From contig PHBZ01000009.1 of NCBI GenBank assembly GCA_002840755.1, forward strand, positions 248,001 through 312,000: DNA of 64,000 nt, given 5' to 3'. The translations under genes and the position numbers were made by a program. The notes under the pieces are model-generated. The model was given only the letters and a program-made list of their open reading frames with translations, did not search any database and was not told where the DNA came from. The number at the start of each line of letters is the position of its first letter. Within the stretch, counting starts at the first letter, position 1. Shown piece by piece: positions 8,463 through 17,574 of the stretch. This DNA is from Chloroflexi bacterium HGW-Chloroflexi-10. GTDB taxonomy: Bacteria > Chloroflexota > Anaerolineae > Anaerolineales > Anaerolineaceae.

Positions 8463-9410
8463 TTATTCTTCCAGCACCACGCCCCAATCTTCTTCTTCCC
8501 CAAAACGCATCTTCAAATAAGAATCATAGCGAACCTGGTCCACCTCGCCGGCAGCAACAGCCGCCTTAACGGCGCAATCCGGCTCACTGGAATGGGTGCA
8601 ATTGCTAAACTGGCAATCTGCTACACGCTCACGCAGTTCCGGAAAATAGGCATCCAGTTCTTCCGGCTCAATATCCCACAAGGCAAGCATCCGGATTCCC
8701 GGAAGATCGGCAACAAAACCGCCCCCATTCAAAGGGAACAGACTGCGGGTTACTGTGGTGTGACGCCCTTTGGAAGTGGATTCACTAACATGGCTGACAG
8801 CCAGACCCAGTGCCGGCTGTACGGAGTTTAACAGGCTTGATTTTCCCACGCCGGAAGGGCCCACCAACCCGGAAAGTTTTCCTGTCAGATGCTCACGTAA
8901 AGCATCCACACCCAGGCCTTCCGCTGCGGTGGTATAAATCACCGTGTAACCCAGCTTTTCATATATGGCAAACATCTTACGCGCCACAGACATCCCTACC
9001 AAATCCACTTTATTCGCTGCAATAATCGCCGGAATACCCTGACGCTCACAGATCACCAAAAAACGATCCAGCATGCGTAAATGCGGCTCAGGCTGTGCAC
9101 AGGCAAACACCAAAACGACTTGGTCCGGATTAGCCAGTAAGACTTGCTTGTACTCACCACGTGCGCTGGGCGCCATGCGGATCAATTCGCGGCTGCGCGG
9201 CAGCACAGCTTCAATAGCGCCTGACTCTTCCGATTGTATACTTACCCGAACCATGTCCCCCATCGCGATAATATCACCTCGAATGGTATCGGGACGGCGC
9301 TGCTTTAGCCGCCCGCGTGGCGTACAGGTAATCTCACGGCCGTCATCCAGACGTACCTGGTAAAAACCGGAGCGCAAGCTCATGACTCGGGCAATGATCT
9401 CATTTTTCAA
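8463..9410 (-). CDS. rsgA: Ribosome small-subunit GTPase RsgA
   Basis: A circularly permuted GTPase of 315 residues that checks late 30S subunit maturation. The N-terminal OB-fold starts with the SGFYQV motif. The G motifs come in permuted order: NKVDL (G4), then the P-loop GPSGVGKSSLLN (G1), then DLPGIR (G3). The C-terminal zinc site is CQFSNCTHSSEPDC. The reading frame starts with TTG at 9410, placed ten bases after AAAAGGA; the first ATG in frame would already be inside the OB-fold. It lies 14 bases after the penicillin-binding protein gene, so the two are probably co-transcribed. Confidence 0.95.
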   Translation of the reverse strand: MKNEIIARVMSLRSGFYQVRLDDGREITCTPRGRLKQRRPDTIRGDIIAMGDMVRVSIQSEESGAIEAVLPRSRELIRMAPSARGEYKQVLLANPDQVVLVFACAQPEPHLRMLDRFLVICERQGIPAIIAANKVDLVGMSVARKMFAIYEKLGYTVIYTTAAEGLGVDALREHLTGKLSGLVGPSGVGKSSLLNSVQPALGLAVSHVSESTSKGRHTTVTRSLFPLNGGGFVADLPGIRMLALWDIEPEELDAYFPELRERVADCQFSNCTHSSEPDCAVKAAVAAGEVDQVRYDSYLKMRFGEEEDWGVVLEE

Positions 9411-9424
9411 TAACAGCGTTCCTT

Positions 9425-11620
9425 TTAGGGTTCTGGTGTCTCCCCACCTTCCGGGGTAGGCGTTCGGGTTACATTATAAGTTGATTCCCAGGGATACAAT
9501 TTCTGTTCTTTCCCAAAGAAATACAGTTCTACGATACGGCGAAAAATGGGAGCCGCAATTTCGGAACCCTCACCGGCGTTTTCAGCTACTACGACAATGG
9601 CAATATCCGGCCGGTCCGGGTTGCCGTTTTCGGTATAACCGGCAAACCAGGCATGCGGTGACAGTGGTTCATTTTGGGCTGTACCGGTTTTCCCATAAAC
9701 AGGGATCTGTAAACCAAGCAAAGCGTAATAGGCAGTGCCCCGTTTATCGTTCACCACGCTGCGCATGGCCTGACGAATGATCTCCAAATTTTCTTCGGAA
9801 ACCGGCAGTTGGCCCTGTGCATTTGGTTCGAAAACGAAACTGGGTTCACCATCCAAAGGTGCAATTTTCTCAACCAACTGTGGTTGGTAGAGTGTTCCCC
9901 CATTACCGATGGCTGCAATAAAACGCACCACCTGTAAAGGCGTAGCCAGCATGGCACCCTGACCAATAGCCAGTTGAACTGCATCTCCCCGATTTTGGGG
10001 ATCCGGCATACTGCCGGCAATTTCTTCAATTTCACCAATTCCGGTGACGCTTCCCAGGCCAAATCCGCGCGCCATTTCTGAAACATCTTTATCCAACCCC
10101 ATATCATACATGGTCAAACCCATATGATAGAACCAGGGATTACAGGAACGCATTAAACCTTCCGGTAGAGTCAGTTCCCCGCTGGGAGAAACTTCATGTG
10201 CATATGTCCAGTCGTACAGGGTAACGCCTTCCAATTCCGTAAAAGTATGGCCGCAATTATAGGTGTCCTCTGGTTTAAAAGCACCCGATTCCAAAGCGGC
10301 AGCCATGGTAATAATCTTAAACACCGAACCAAGTGGAAATGCACTTTGTGCTGCGCGGTTAAATAAACGCCCTTCTTGGGCATCCAGCATGTCACCTAAC
10401 ATCCAGGCGCTGTTGATATTATTGCCATCAAACAAATTGGGATCATAGGTTTGGGAGGATGCCATCGCCAAAACCCGGCCGGTATCGCGTTCCATCACCA
10501 CAGCCGCGCCTTTAAAACCATTGATTGCTTCTGCAACGTCCAATTGAAAGTCCCTATCGACAGTTGTATAAATGGACTGTGAAGGAACGGAATCTGCGTA
10601 GCCAATGCGCGTTTCGGTGGTCCCGTCAGGTTTGATAACATACAAGGAAGCACCTCTTTGTCCAATCAACACGTCTTCACCCCAGGCTTCCAGCCCGGTA
10701 CGGCCTACTTTTTCATCACCGCGATACCCTTTACGCATGTATTCTTCCACTTCTTCCGGAAAAATGGATTGTACATAACCGGTAATGTGGGCAGCGCCGC
10801 CACCCCCAAAATAATATCGGGAATTATAAAAGCTCATATTGAATCCACCCAAAGAAGCCAGCGTATCATAATAACGATCCACATTATCCTTGGAAGTTTC
10901 TCCTACGGCGACATACCAATCAGCCCCGGCATTTTCATATAATGAGGAAATATAGTCCGAATTCAATCCGGTCAGGCGGCTGAGATAGGATATCACTGCG
11001 CCATGTTGTCCGTCTTCTATATCACCCGGGGTAATACCCAGTGCCACAACATCCGATTGCGCCACCAGAGCCCTGCCCTCACGATCATAAATATTTCCAC
11101 GCGACGGCGCACTGATATCCATTGCCAGGTAATTTCCGCCCTTCAACTCCGGCATAATCATGCCGTCTTCCCACTGCACCTTCCAGGCGCCGTTTTCCAA
11201 AACCAGGTTCATTACCATTTCACGTGAGAAACTCCCCACCAATGCAGTCTGGTAATTGACGGCATACCCTATCTGGGCATTACTCGGATTGGTCAATGCG
11301 GAAACAATTTCACTATTTAACTCAATCAGTGTCATGGCGTTAGCTGTATCCTGATAACGCGCGATAAAATCTTCCTTAACAAAGGCGTCCTGGCTGAGAG
11401 TGCTCAACATGGCATACATGCTTTCATAATCCTCGTTTTTCCAGGCTTCCAAAAATTCTGAAGCTGCTTTTTTCGCATCCGGTGCAGGTGTAATCCCAAT
11501 TTGCGGACCGGGCAGCGTAGGGGTTTCCACAACCGCCGTTTCAGTCTGCACAGGGGTTGGAGATGTGCAGGCGCTGATTAGTAAAATTAATAAAAAGACT
11601 ATACTTGTAAATCGTTTCAT
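9425..11620 (-). CDS. Penicillin-binding protein, class B transpeptidase with NTF2-like MecA-N domain
   Basis: A 731-residue extracytoplasmic D,D-transpeptidase for peptidoglycan cross-linking. It begins with a lipoprotein-type signal (lipobox LISAC), then a Thr/Pro linker, an NTF2-like MecA-N domain (about residues 50-155), a PBP-dimer domain starting at GNIYDREGRALV, and the transpeptidase domain. Active-site motifs are FPLGSVFK (S-x-x-K), MRSCN (S-x-N) and YGKTGTAQ (KTG). The C-terminus is a charged Thr/Pro/Glu-rich tail. Lipid anchoring instead of an uncleaved membrane helix is unusual for a class B PBP. The MecA-N domain recalls PBP2a of staphylococci, but drug resistance cannot be concluded. 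GGAGG precedes the ATG by five bases. Confidence 0.92.
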   Translation of the reverse strand: MKRFTSIVFLLILLISACTSPTPVQTETAVVETPTLPGPQIGITPAPDAKKAASEFLEAWKNEDYESMYAMLSTLSQDAFVKEDFIARYQDTANAMTLIELNSEIVSALTNPSNAQIGYAVNYQTALVGSFSREMVMNLVLENGAWKVQWEDGMIMPELKGGNYLAMDISAPSRGNIYDREGRALVAQSDVVALGITPGDIEDGQHGAVISYLSRLTGLNSDYISSLYENAGADWYVAVGETSKDNVDRYYDTLASLGGFNMSFYNSRYYFGGGGAAHITGYVQSIFPEEVEEYMRKGYRGDEKVGRTGLEAWGEDVLIGQRGASLYVIKPDGTTETRIGYADSVPSQSIYTTVDRDFQLDVAEAINGFKGAAVVMERDTGRVLAMASSQTYDPNLFDGNNINSAWMLGDMLDAQEGRLFNRAAQSAFPLGSVFKIITMAAALESGAFKPEDTYNCGHTFTELEGVTLYDWTYAHEVSPSGELTLPEGLMRSCNPWFYHMGLTMYDMGLDKDVSEMARGFGLGSVTGIGEIEEIAGSMPDPQNRGDAVQLAIGQGAMLATPLQVVRFIAAIGNGGTLYQPQLVEKIAPLDGEPSFVFEPNAQGQLPVSEENLEIIRQAMRSVVNDKRGTAYYALLGLQIPVYGKTGTAQNEPLSPHAWFAGYTENGNPDRPDIAIVVVAENAGEGSEIAAPIFRRIVELYFFGKEQKLYPWESTYNVTRTPTPEGGETPEP

Positions 11621-11666
11621 GCAGTCCTCCAGGCGATAAAACTCGCCAGTGCAACTCTAATTTTAA

Positions 11667-12335
11667 TTATCCCACGTTTTTTCCATTTTGTACGTCCCGG
11701 GCTATGCTGCAGGAGTAACCAAGGTATGCCTGACAAGCCCTGGCAATATCCACCTCCACCAATACATTCAAGGAAGGCAGGGAGCGCGCCACGTGACAGA
11801 GCGGCAAACCCATCACACTGGCAAAACAACCCGAAAAATGTTCAACCGGGTGAAAACCAGCATGTTGAATAGCATAAGCGCCGGCTTTATCCAGTGGATC
11901 ACCACTGGAAACATAAGCTTCCAGTTCAGCATCACTATAAGCGCGCATGGGCACCTGCGATTGGCACAATTCCAGCGCAATAGTTTCACATCCGGGTAAT
12001 GCCATGGCAACGGCGGTATAAACCTGGTGGCTGCGTCCGCGTAATTGGCGCAGCATGCTGCAAGCTTCCTCGGCATCCTGAGGTTTACCTAAAATAGTAT
12101 CACCATCTGCCACAGTCGTATCTGCAGCCAGAACCAAACCCGGTTGTTCTTGTCGTGCTGCCACTGTGCAGGCTTTGGTGTGTGCCAGGCGGGAAACATA
12201 TACACCCGGATCCTCTTCAGGCAATTGACTTTCATCCACATCCGCCGGTTGAACAGAGAAAGCGTGGCCAAACAAGGTTAATAATTCCCGTCTGCGCGGC
12301 GAATTGGAAGCTAATATCCATGCATATGTATTCAT
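11667..12335 (-). CDS. maf: Maf-family nucleotide pyrophosphatase
   Basis: A 222-residue house-cleaning pyrophosphatase for non-canonical nucleotides (dTTP/UTP pyrophosphatase type). Signature elements are LASNSPRRRELL at the N-terminus, the AADTTVADGDTILGKPQ block with catalytic Asp, RGRSHQVYTAV, and DKAGAYAIQ near residue 150. The length is somewhat over the usual 190-200 residues because of a C-terminal tail. It lies 46 bases upstream of the penicillin-binding protein gene. An extended -10 box stands seven bases before the ATG with no ribosome-binding site, so the mRNA may be leaderless. Confidence 0.92.
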   Translation of the reverse strand: MNTYAWILASNSPRRRELLTLFGHAFSVQPADVDESQLPEEDPGVYVSRLAHTKACTVAARQEQPGLVLAADTTVADGDTILGKPQDAEEACSMLRQLRGRSHQVYTAVAMALPGCETIALELCQSQVPMRAYSDAELEAYVSSGDPLDKAGAYAIQHAGFHPVEHFSGCFASVMGLPLCHVARSLPSLNVLVEVDIARACQAYLGYSCSIARDVQNGKNVG

Positions 12336-12342
12336 GCAGGTG

Positions 12343-12348
12343 ATTCTA
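12343..12348 (-). promoter_or_regulatory. Extended -10 box of maf; predicted leaderless transcript
   Basis: On the minus strand TG-T-TAGAAT ends seven bases before the maf ATG, which would place the transcription start at the start codon. No ribosome-binding site is present. Confidence 0.5.
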
Positions 12349-12414
12349 ACACAAGGCGGAAAGAGAGTAGAAATTTAAAATTGAGCGTTTTACCGGGTTT
12401 CCAATATTATCGAT

Positions 12415-13197
12415 TTATCCGCCGTAATTCTTAATCGCGTTTAATGCATTTTGCACTACTTCGGTTTGCTTGGGCTGCAGGAACTTTCCCATAAAAGCGA
12501 CAGTTTCCCGGTATAGTGAGAGCGCTGCGCGTCCACGTTCAAACACTGCGCCATCCTCAGCCACCGCATCCATGCCTATGGCCTTACGATGGTATTTGGT
12601 CCAGTTGGATTCATCCCCTACAGCTTCCTGCACCTGGCTGAACAGACTGTTCTCCGAGCGAATCATCATCCCTTGCTGAACGGCAAACAAACGCGGCATG
12701 GCCAATACCAGGCTCATACTGCCGTATACCGCCGCCGATTCGTTTTTGGTGAGAATAGCACTGATTATTTTGTGCGCTTCTTCTGCGAAGCCCATCAATT
12801 CTTCAGCCACATACTCATTGGCTGCTTTCTGCAGGGGTTCCCATTCAAAATCAAAAGCTTTCTTACGCAAATAATGCAAATGACTGCGCGGATCATACAA
12901 TACCTGGCCCTGCCTTAAAGAAGGCACCACCATAATTGCTTTTTCCGGTTTTTGCATATCCGTTTCCTGTTCCTCAATCGTCACCTGAGTAAGGCTGATT
13001 AAATACCCCTGACGAACCGTCAATGTATACCGCTCACGCTCAGTTTTGGGTGTTTCAACCATGTAACGGATAAGGTCAACATCGCTGTATGCAGTGGCTT
13101 CGCCGCGGGCAAAACTGCCGGTCAACATCACAGAGAGCGTACGGGGTGCAAACTCATTTTTTAATTGTTCAATCAATGGTCGCGGGAGTTGTGCCAT
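12415..13197 (-). CDS. Nucleotidyltransferase-domain protein (pol-beta superfamily)
   Basis: A 260-residue protein with an N-terminal MNT-type nucleotidyltransferase domain. The motif LTGSFARGEATAYSDVDL gives the GS...SDxD catalytic pattern. The remainder (about residue 110 on) is alpha-helical and resembles the helical partner domain of aminoglycoside-type or HEPN-linked nucleotidyltransferases. No separate HEPN toxin gene is adjacent. The ATG at 13197 has AAAGG eight bases upstream and is preferred to the TTG codon just before it. The substrate is unknown; possibilities include AMP transfer to small molecules or to a protein. Confidence 0.75.
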   Translation of the reverse strand: MAQLPRPLIEQLKNEFAPRTLSVMLTGSFARGEATAYSDVDLIRYMVETPKTERERYTLTVRQGYLISLTQVTIEEQETDMQKPEKAIMVVPSLRQGQVLYDPRSHLHYLRKKAFDFEWEPLQKAANEYVAEELMGFAEEAHKIISAILTKNESAAVYGSMSLVLAMPRLFAVQQGMMIRSENSLFSQVQEAVGDESNWTKYHRKAIGMDAVAEDGAVFERGRAALSLYRETVAFMGKFLQPKQTEVVQNALNAIKNYGG

Positions 13198-13324
13198 CAA
13201 ATTTACCTTTCCAGTAGAAAAGTTACGACATGCTTATACTAAATTGTAACGAAAAGTATTTAAAATGTATATAAAAAATACATGAAACTATGCCTGGTTT
13301 ATGGCTTCCTGCGTAAACTGTCGG

Positions 13325-13363
13325 TTAAAAATTCCTGCCGCACCGGATTATCCGGTGCGGCAG
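13325..13363 (-). terminator. Intrinsic terminator downstream of the PH-domain gene
   Basis: A perfect 13-base-pair stem (CTGCCGCACCGGA and its complement, 13335-13363) with a 3-base loop is followed on the minus strand by GAATTTTTA. It lies just after the stop codon of the PH-domain protein gene. Confidence 0.8.
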
Positions 13364-13398
13364 CGGCTTTAAGCCAACACTATCTTTAATTGTACAGC

Positions 13399-14007
13399 TT
13401 ATTTCTTTTCAAGCAAAACGCGAATGGCCTTCAATTCTTCCAACATGGCATGCAAATCGCCATTTTGAGTAATCTGTGGATGCAGCGGCTCACTCTCTGC
13501 CTGGGTGGGTGTCATCCCGCCGCGGAAACGGCGTAATTCAGCGGCCACCATATCGTAGACTTCCTGCACATTTTCCAAACCAACCAGGCTTTCTTCCGCC
13601 GCATTGGTGTTTGCGCTCATGCCAGCGGTCTGTATATGCAGGGAACCCAGTCCAAACATGCGGTCCATAATCCCACGTTTCACCACCAGGTTGGTCACTG
13701 TGCGGTAAGGGACATGCTTAACCGATTTGGTAACAATGCCGGCGCGCACAATGACCTCATCTTCAAGAATCTCATATTTCAGGCTGTTGTAATAGGCAGC
13801 GCTTAAAAACAGGGTCAGCACGATTCCGAAAACACACAACCCCAGGCATACCAGCGAATAGATCAGGGCAGCCACACCTGCGCCTTCTGCGGCCATCGGC
13901 CAGGCAAAAATCAGCATGAAACCGGTGATAATCAGAAGGTACAAACTAACCACAATCCGAAACTTCGTCAGGTAGTTATGATGAGGAACAATCATTTTAT
14001 TCGACAT
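13399..14007 (-). CDS. PH-domain membrane protein (bPH2/YdbS-like)
   Basis: A 202-residue protein with two predicted membrane helices (about residues 16-35 and 43-70) followed by a bacterial PH domain of the YdbS/YdbT type (EILEDEVIVRAGIVTKSVKHVPY, continuing into TVTNLVVKRGIMDRMFGLG). A helical C-terminal tail rich in Glu and Leu (MLEELKAIRVLLEKK) may form a coiled coil. The function of the family is unknown. The upstream region carries a 7+7 inverted repeat overlapping an AT-rich promoter, suggesting regulation. Confidence 0.8.
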   Translation of the reverse strand: MSNKMIVPHHNYLTKFRIVVSLYLLIITGFMLIFAWPMAAEGAGVAALIYSLVCLGLCVFGIVLTLFLSAAYYNSLKYEILEDEVIVRAGIVTKSVKHVPYRTVTNLVVKRGIMDRMFGLGSLHIQTAGMSANTNAAEESLVGLENVQEVYDMVAAELRRFRGGMTPTQAESEPLHPQITQNGDLHAMLEELKAIRVLLEKK

Positions 14008-14026
14008 GTTAAACTTTTTCCCTTTT

Positions 14027-14050
14027 TAATGTCATATATAGTAGACATTA
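14027..14050. promoter_or_regulatory. Candidate operator: TAATGTC-N10-GACATTA
   Basis: A perfect inverted repeat, TAATGTC at 14027-14033 and GACATTA at 14044-14050, sits 20-43 bases upstream of the PH-domain gene start. Its AT-rich centre contains TACTATATAT, which could be the -10 region. A dimeric repressor or activator site is a reasonable reading. Confidence 0.45.
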
Positions 14051-14133
14051 TCCATATTATACATCGCTTGATGTTAATGGATTGTTAAAAAGAGTACAAA
14101 TCGCCCCGTTTTCTCTGCCAGGAATCATGTTTT

Positions 14134-14165
14134 CCACCCGGAAGAAGGGTTCTTCTTCCGGGTGG
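14134..14165 (-). terminator. Terminator-like hairpin after the secreted nuclease gene
   Basis: A perfect 14-base-pair stem (CCACCCGGAAGAAG and complement) with the loop GGTT lies ten bases after the stop codon of the nuclease gene. No U-run follows on the minus strand, so it may act as a 3'-end stabiliser as much as a terminator. Confidence 0.6.
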
Positions 14166-14175
14166 GATTCAGTTA

Positions 14176-17100
14176 TTACTTCTTCTGATTTTTCGGTACA
14201 AATACCGCTGCTGTGTGGTAGGAAACGTTCCCTGCAAAATCGGTAACCCGGTATTTAATCTTATACCAGCGGCCCGGACCCTGTGCGGAACGTTCCGCCC
14301 TGAGGTCAAAAGTAAAATCATCCAGGATGACAATATCATTGGGGGTATCCCCATCTCCAAGACCGTCATCCGGTTCACTGGAAAGCACCTCCACCAACTC
14401 AATCAATGGATTCGGGTCGAGGTTGTCGTTGACAATTACATCGGCGGTAACCGTTACATACTGATGATTGGGCGGCCATAACTGCCGGTGCGAAAGTACG
14501 ATTTCTATATCAGGTGCCATGAAATCCGGATCAATATCAACCAGAATCGCGTCATGATCAGAAATACGGAACTGATCCGGCGCATACAAACTGGTAATCT
14601 GAGCCTCACTCTTGAAATTGGTGTTATAGTCCAGCACCGAAGGTTCATCCGCGTTGATATGCCACTCGTTTACCGCTACCACCTGGGCGGTCATTCCGGC
14701 AGTTGCCAACGCATGATCCAGGTATCCCCATTGTCCATCGAACACATAAGAATACGCCTCATCGCCGTGATAGGCGGCCAGTAAATTGGTATAACCGGCA
14801 TCCTCAATAGCACGAATCGGATCTTCCAGCGCATAAGAGTTTAAATCACCCATGATCAGCGCGTCCGGTTGGCCTGTTCCGGTTGGGTCAGCTGCCAGCC
14901 AGGCGGTAAGCGCATTGGCCGCATTCAGGCGCACAATATTGCAATTACCCTGACCATCCAAAGCATCCGCTGTTTCACAGGCGCTTCCTTTACTCTTTAA
15001 GTGGTTTACACTGACCACAAACTGAGCGCCGGTCCCAACCTCTTCAAAGGCCTGCGCCAACGCCGGACGGTTTCGCGGATCAGCATCACCACCGTTGACA
15101 AATTCTACAGTATTCAACACAGCCGTATTGCCCACCGGCGTCACCATTGCCGGGCGGTATAGCATGCCTACTTTGATGGCATCCGTGCCCAGGGCATTCA
15201 TCTGACCGGTAGCAGTGTCCACATCAATAAAGGCAAACGTACCGGCGCCGGCTGCATCATTCAAGCGGTCCACCAGGAATTGCAGCGCAGAATCCGGACC
15301 ATAGCCATCATTTTCAATTTCGACCACGCCAATCACATCCGCCTGGCTGTCTAACATAGCCTGTACCGTTTTCGCCCATTGACGTTCAAACTCAAATTCA
15401 CTCTCTGCGCCGCGGCAGTCACTATCCAAGCCGCTGGGGAAACAACCCGGTGTGCCGGCATTGCCGTCATTGAAGGTGTTAAAGAAATTCAGCAAATTCA
15501 TGCTGGTCACGCGCAATCTGCCGCTGCGTTCCGGCGCAGCCTCTGGCCGCGGGTTATTGATATCAAACCAGACATACCCGTCCATCGCATTTAACGGGCG
15601 AATGCGATACGCATTCCCGCTGGCAGCATTACCGGCCCAGGTATAGGTAAGCACACCGGTGATTCCGGTTGCGCTGTCTCCGCCGCGCAGGGTGTTACTG
15701 GCGCTCAGCGGCATGCCGTTATCACCAAATATAATCGGATCGGGGTTCTGGTTATTGGTAGAGTCGTCCAGAATGATACGATTGAGGTTATTGGCTGCCT
15801 GCATAGCCAGCGCATCCGCTCCCGGCAAAACAATATTGGTCGGCTGCTTCAAACGATCGTCCGCCGAAAGCACCACCTGGCCGAAACGGCCGAGCTGGAA
15901 ATGCTCGGTTACATACAGGGTCTGCGGAAAGTGCACCAACATGCCCTCGAATTGCTCCAGGTAATCCAAAGACGGTACAGGCAGTGTTACCTCAACAGCT
16001 TCCACACTCGCTGTGGCGTCACAAATTTCCACAGAGCTTACACTACCAATTTGTGTCTGATCCTGGAATTCCATGGCTGTACCGGTCACCTGGACCACTT
16101 CGCCCAGGTTGACCTGCTCGCTGCCGCCATTGAAAACAAAAATACCATCCGAAGTTGCCGGGTCGCCATCACCGGTAATTTCCTGCAGATAAAACCCGCG
16201 CAGCTGGGGTGAAGGGCCTTCAAAATCTCCAACGACAACACCCTGCACTGTCACCACACCGCTGATCGCTGCTACAGGGCCGCTGCCTTGAACTGCATAA
16301 ATCGGTGTATCCGGCAGGACGCACATTTCCACCGGCGGCGGAGGAGCACAGGCATTAACTGCCCCCGGAGTAATCTCTGCCGCCACAAAATCGACATTGT
16401 TCTGATTGGTATCCACACCGTCCTCACAACGTGAGATACCCCCAGTCGCGGATGCGCCATCATCCACCAGTCCTGCACCGGAACCCTCGGTAAAAGGTGC
16501 GGCCGTATCGCCTTCGTAGCTGACCGCATCGATCAACATGCCGTCGTAATATAAAGCAACTGCATCCGGGGCGCCATTTTGGATCAGGTTGCTGTCCGGC
16601 GAGATGTCCAAATCACACAACGCGGTTGTGGCCGAACTAGCACAGATCACAAAATATCCACCCACCGCTAATTCAACGGCCGGCAGAGGGATACTCAAGT
16701 AAACAGTCCCGCCGGAACCGTTCACCAGGTCCAGGTGAAACAAAGAAAGATCCGCCGGAACGGAACCGGTATTCTTCAATTCAATGAATTCTGCCATATC
16801 CGTGCTCGGCTGGTCATAATCGATTTCATTAATGACCACTATCGGGCTGACTACGCCAAACGTTTGCCCGGTGTTGAATGTGCCAAAGGTATTGGCTGCT
16901 TCGCCAACCCAGGAAAAATCATCATAACCAGTGCCGGTACCTGTCAGTTGCAGCGAGTTACCCACTGCCCCCGATCCGGATTGGCTGACGCCGATATCCA
17001 CACTGAGCATACCGTCAGCAGGTCCTCCGACAGCGGTAAAACTGCCTTCATAACTCAAAAACTGCACTACCGTGCTGCCCTGCACCAGAGCGATTCCATC

Positions 17101-17439
17101 CGGTGCGCCATTCTGCAACCCGTTAGACGGGTATGTCAGCACCACCACTCCATGGCCTCCGCCCAAATCCGGAATTGTGCCACTGAGTGCATCGGTATCG
17201 TACACCGCGCCGTTATTGCCATTGTATAGAACCACGCTCCAGCCGCTTAAATCGGTACCCGCCGGGCCGGCAATTTCAACAGCCTCGCCCGTATCCGTAC
17301 CGGTATTGTCATAATGGATTTCATTAATGAATACGACCGGTCCTGCCGCGTACGCAGACTGCATATTTGCAGGCAGCAATACTAGGATCAGCGCCAAAAT
17401 CATGGCAGCAGACGACAACTTAAACAATCTGTTTTTCAC
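14176..17439 (-). CDS. Secreted multidomain nuclease: two lamin-tail domains, OB-fold, endonuclease/exonuclease/phosphatase domain (ExeM/NucH-like)
   Basis: About 1087 residues. After a signal peptide (AALILVLLP-type core, cleavage after AYAA) come two lamin-tail domains (VVFINEIHYDN near residue 33, VVINEIDYDQP near 200), an OB-fold region (near 386), and an EEP nuclease domain with MNLLNFF (about 640), VVEIENDG, VNHLKSKGS (about 813), GDLNSY (about 863) and SDHDAI (about 960). A C-terminal Ig/HYR-like domain follows. It should degrade extracellular DNA. The GTG at 17439 is chosen because AGGAGG lies seven bases before it; a longer in-frame ATG has no ribosome-binding site and would add 24 residues before the signal peptide. 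Confidence 0.88.
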   Translation of the reverse strand: MKNRLFKLSSAAMILALILVLLPANMQSAYAAGPVVFINEIHYDNTGTDTGEAVEIAGPAGTDLSGWSVVLYNGNNGAVYDTDALSGTIPDLGGGHGVVVLTYPSNGLQNGAPDGIALVQGSTVVQFLSYEGSFTAVGGPADGMLSVDIGVSQSGSGAVGNSLQLTGTGTGYDDFSWVGEAANTFGTFNTGQTFGVVSPIVVINEIDYDQPSTDMAEFIELKNTGSVPADLSLFHLDLVNGSGGTVYLSIPLPAVELAVGGYFVICASSATTALCDLDISPDSNLIQNGAPDAVALYYDGMLIDAVSYEGDTAAPFTEGSGAGLVDDGASATGGISRCEDGVDTNQNNVDFVAAEITPGAVNACAPPPPVEMCVLPDTPIYAVQGSGPVAAISGVVTVQGVVVGDFEGPSPQLRGFYLQEITGDGDPATSDGIFVFNGGSEQVNLGEVVQVTGTAMEFQDQTQIGSVSSVEICDATASVEAVEVTLPVPSLDYLEQFEGMLVHFPQTLYVTEHFQLGRFGQVVLSADDRLKQPTNIVLPGADALAMQAANNLNRIILDDSTNNQNPDPIIFGDNGMPLSASNTLRGGDSATGITGVLTYTWAGNAASGNAYRIRPLNAMDGYVWFDINNPRPEAAPERSGRLRVTSMNLLNFFNTFNDGNAGTPGCFPSGLDSDCRGAESEFEFERQWAKTVQAMLDSQADVIGVVEIENDGYGPDSALQFLVDRLNDAAGAGTFAFIDVDTATGQMNALGTDAIKVGMLYRPAMVTPVGNTAVLNTVEFVNGGDADPRNRPALAQAFEEVGTGAQFVVSVNHLKSKGSACETADALDGQGNCNIVRLNAANALTAWLAADPTGTGQPDALIMGDLNSYALEDPIRAIEDAGYTNLLAAYHGDEAYSYVFDGQWGYLDHALATAGMTAQVVAVNEWHINADEPSVLDYNTNFKSEAQITSLYAPDQFRISDHDAILVDIDPDFMAPDIEIVLSHRQLWPPNHQYVTVTADVIVNDNLDPNPLIELVEVLSSEPDDGLGDGDTPNDIVILDDFTFDLRAERSAQGPGRWYKIKYRVTDFAGNVSYHTAAVFVPKNQKK

Positions 17440-17514
17440 CTTTGCTCCTCCTGGTAAATAGATGGAAAAACTAAGTTTGCCTGGAGTGAAATTTCGATGA
17501 TCAAATGGCAAAGT

Positions 17515-17570
17515 GTTAATCTTTGATTAACTCGCTATATTTACTATATATATTTTTTAGAAATTGTAAA
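17515..17570 (-). promoter_or_regulatory. Probable promoter of the secreted nuclease gene, with downstream palindrome
   Basis: On the minus strand TTTACA (17565-17570) is followed after 16 bases by TATAGT (17543-17548). Eleven bases further is the palindrome GTTAATC-AAA-GATTAAC (17515-17531), which could be an operator or a small 5' hairpin. Confidence 0.45.
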
Positions 17571-17574
17571 CCGC

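Noticed and set aside
12415-13197. MNT/HEPN toxin-antitoxin pair
   Set aside because: The nucleotidyltransferase motif fits MNT, but no adjacent HEPN gene exists and the protein is longer than MNT antitoxins.
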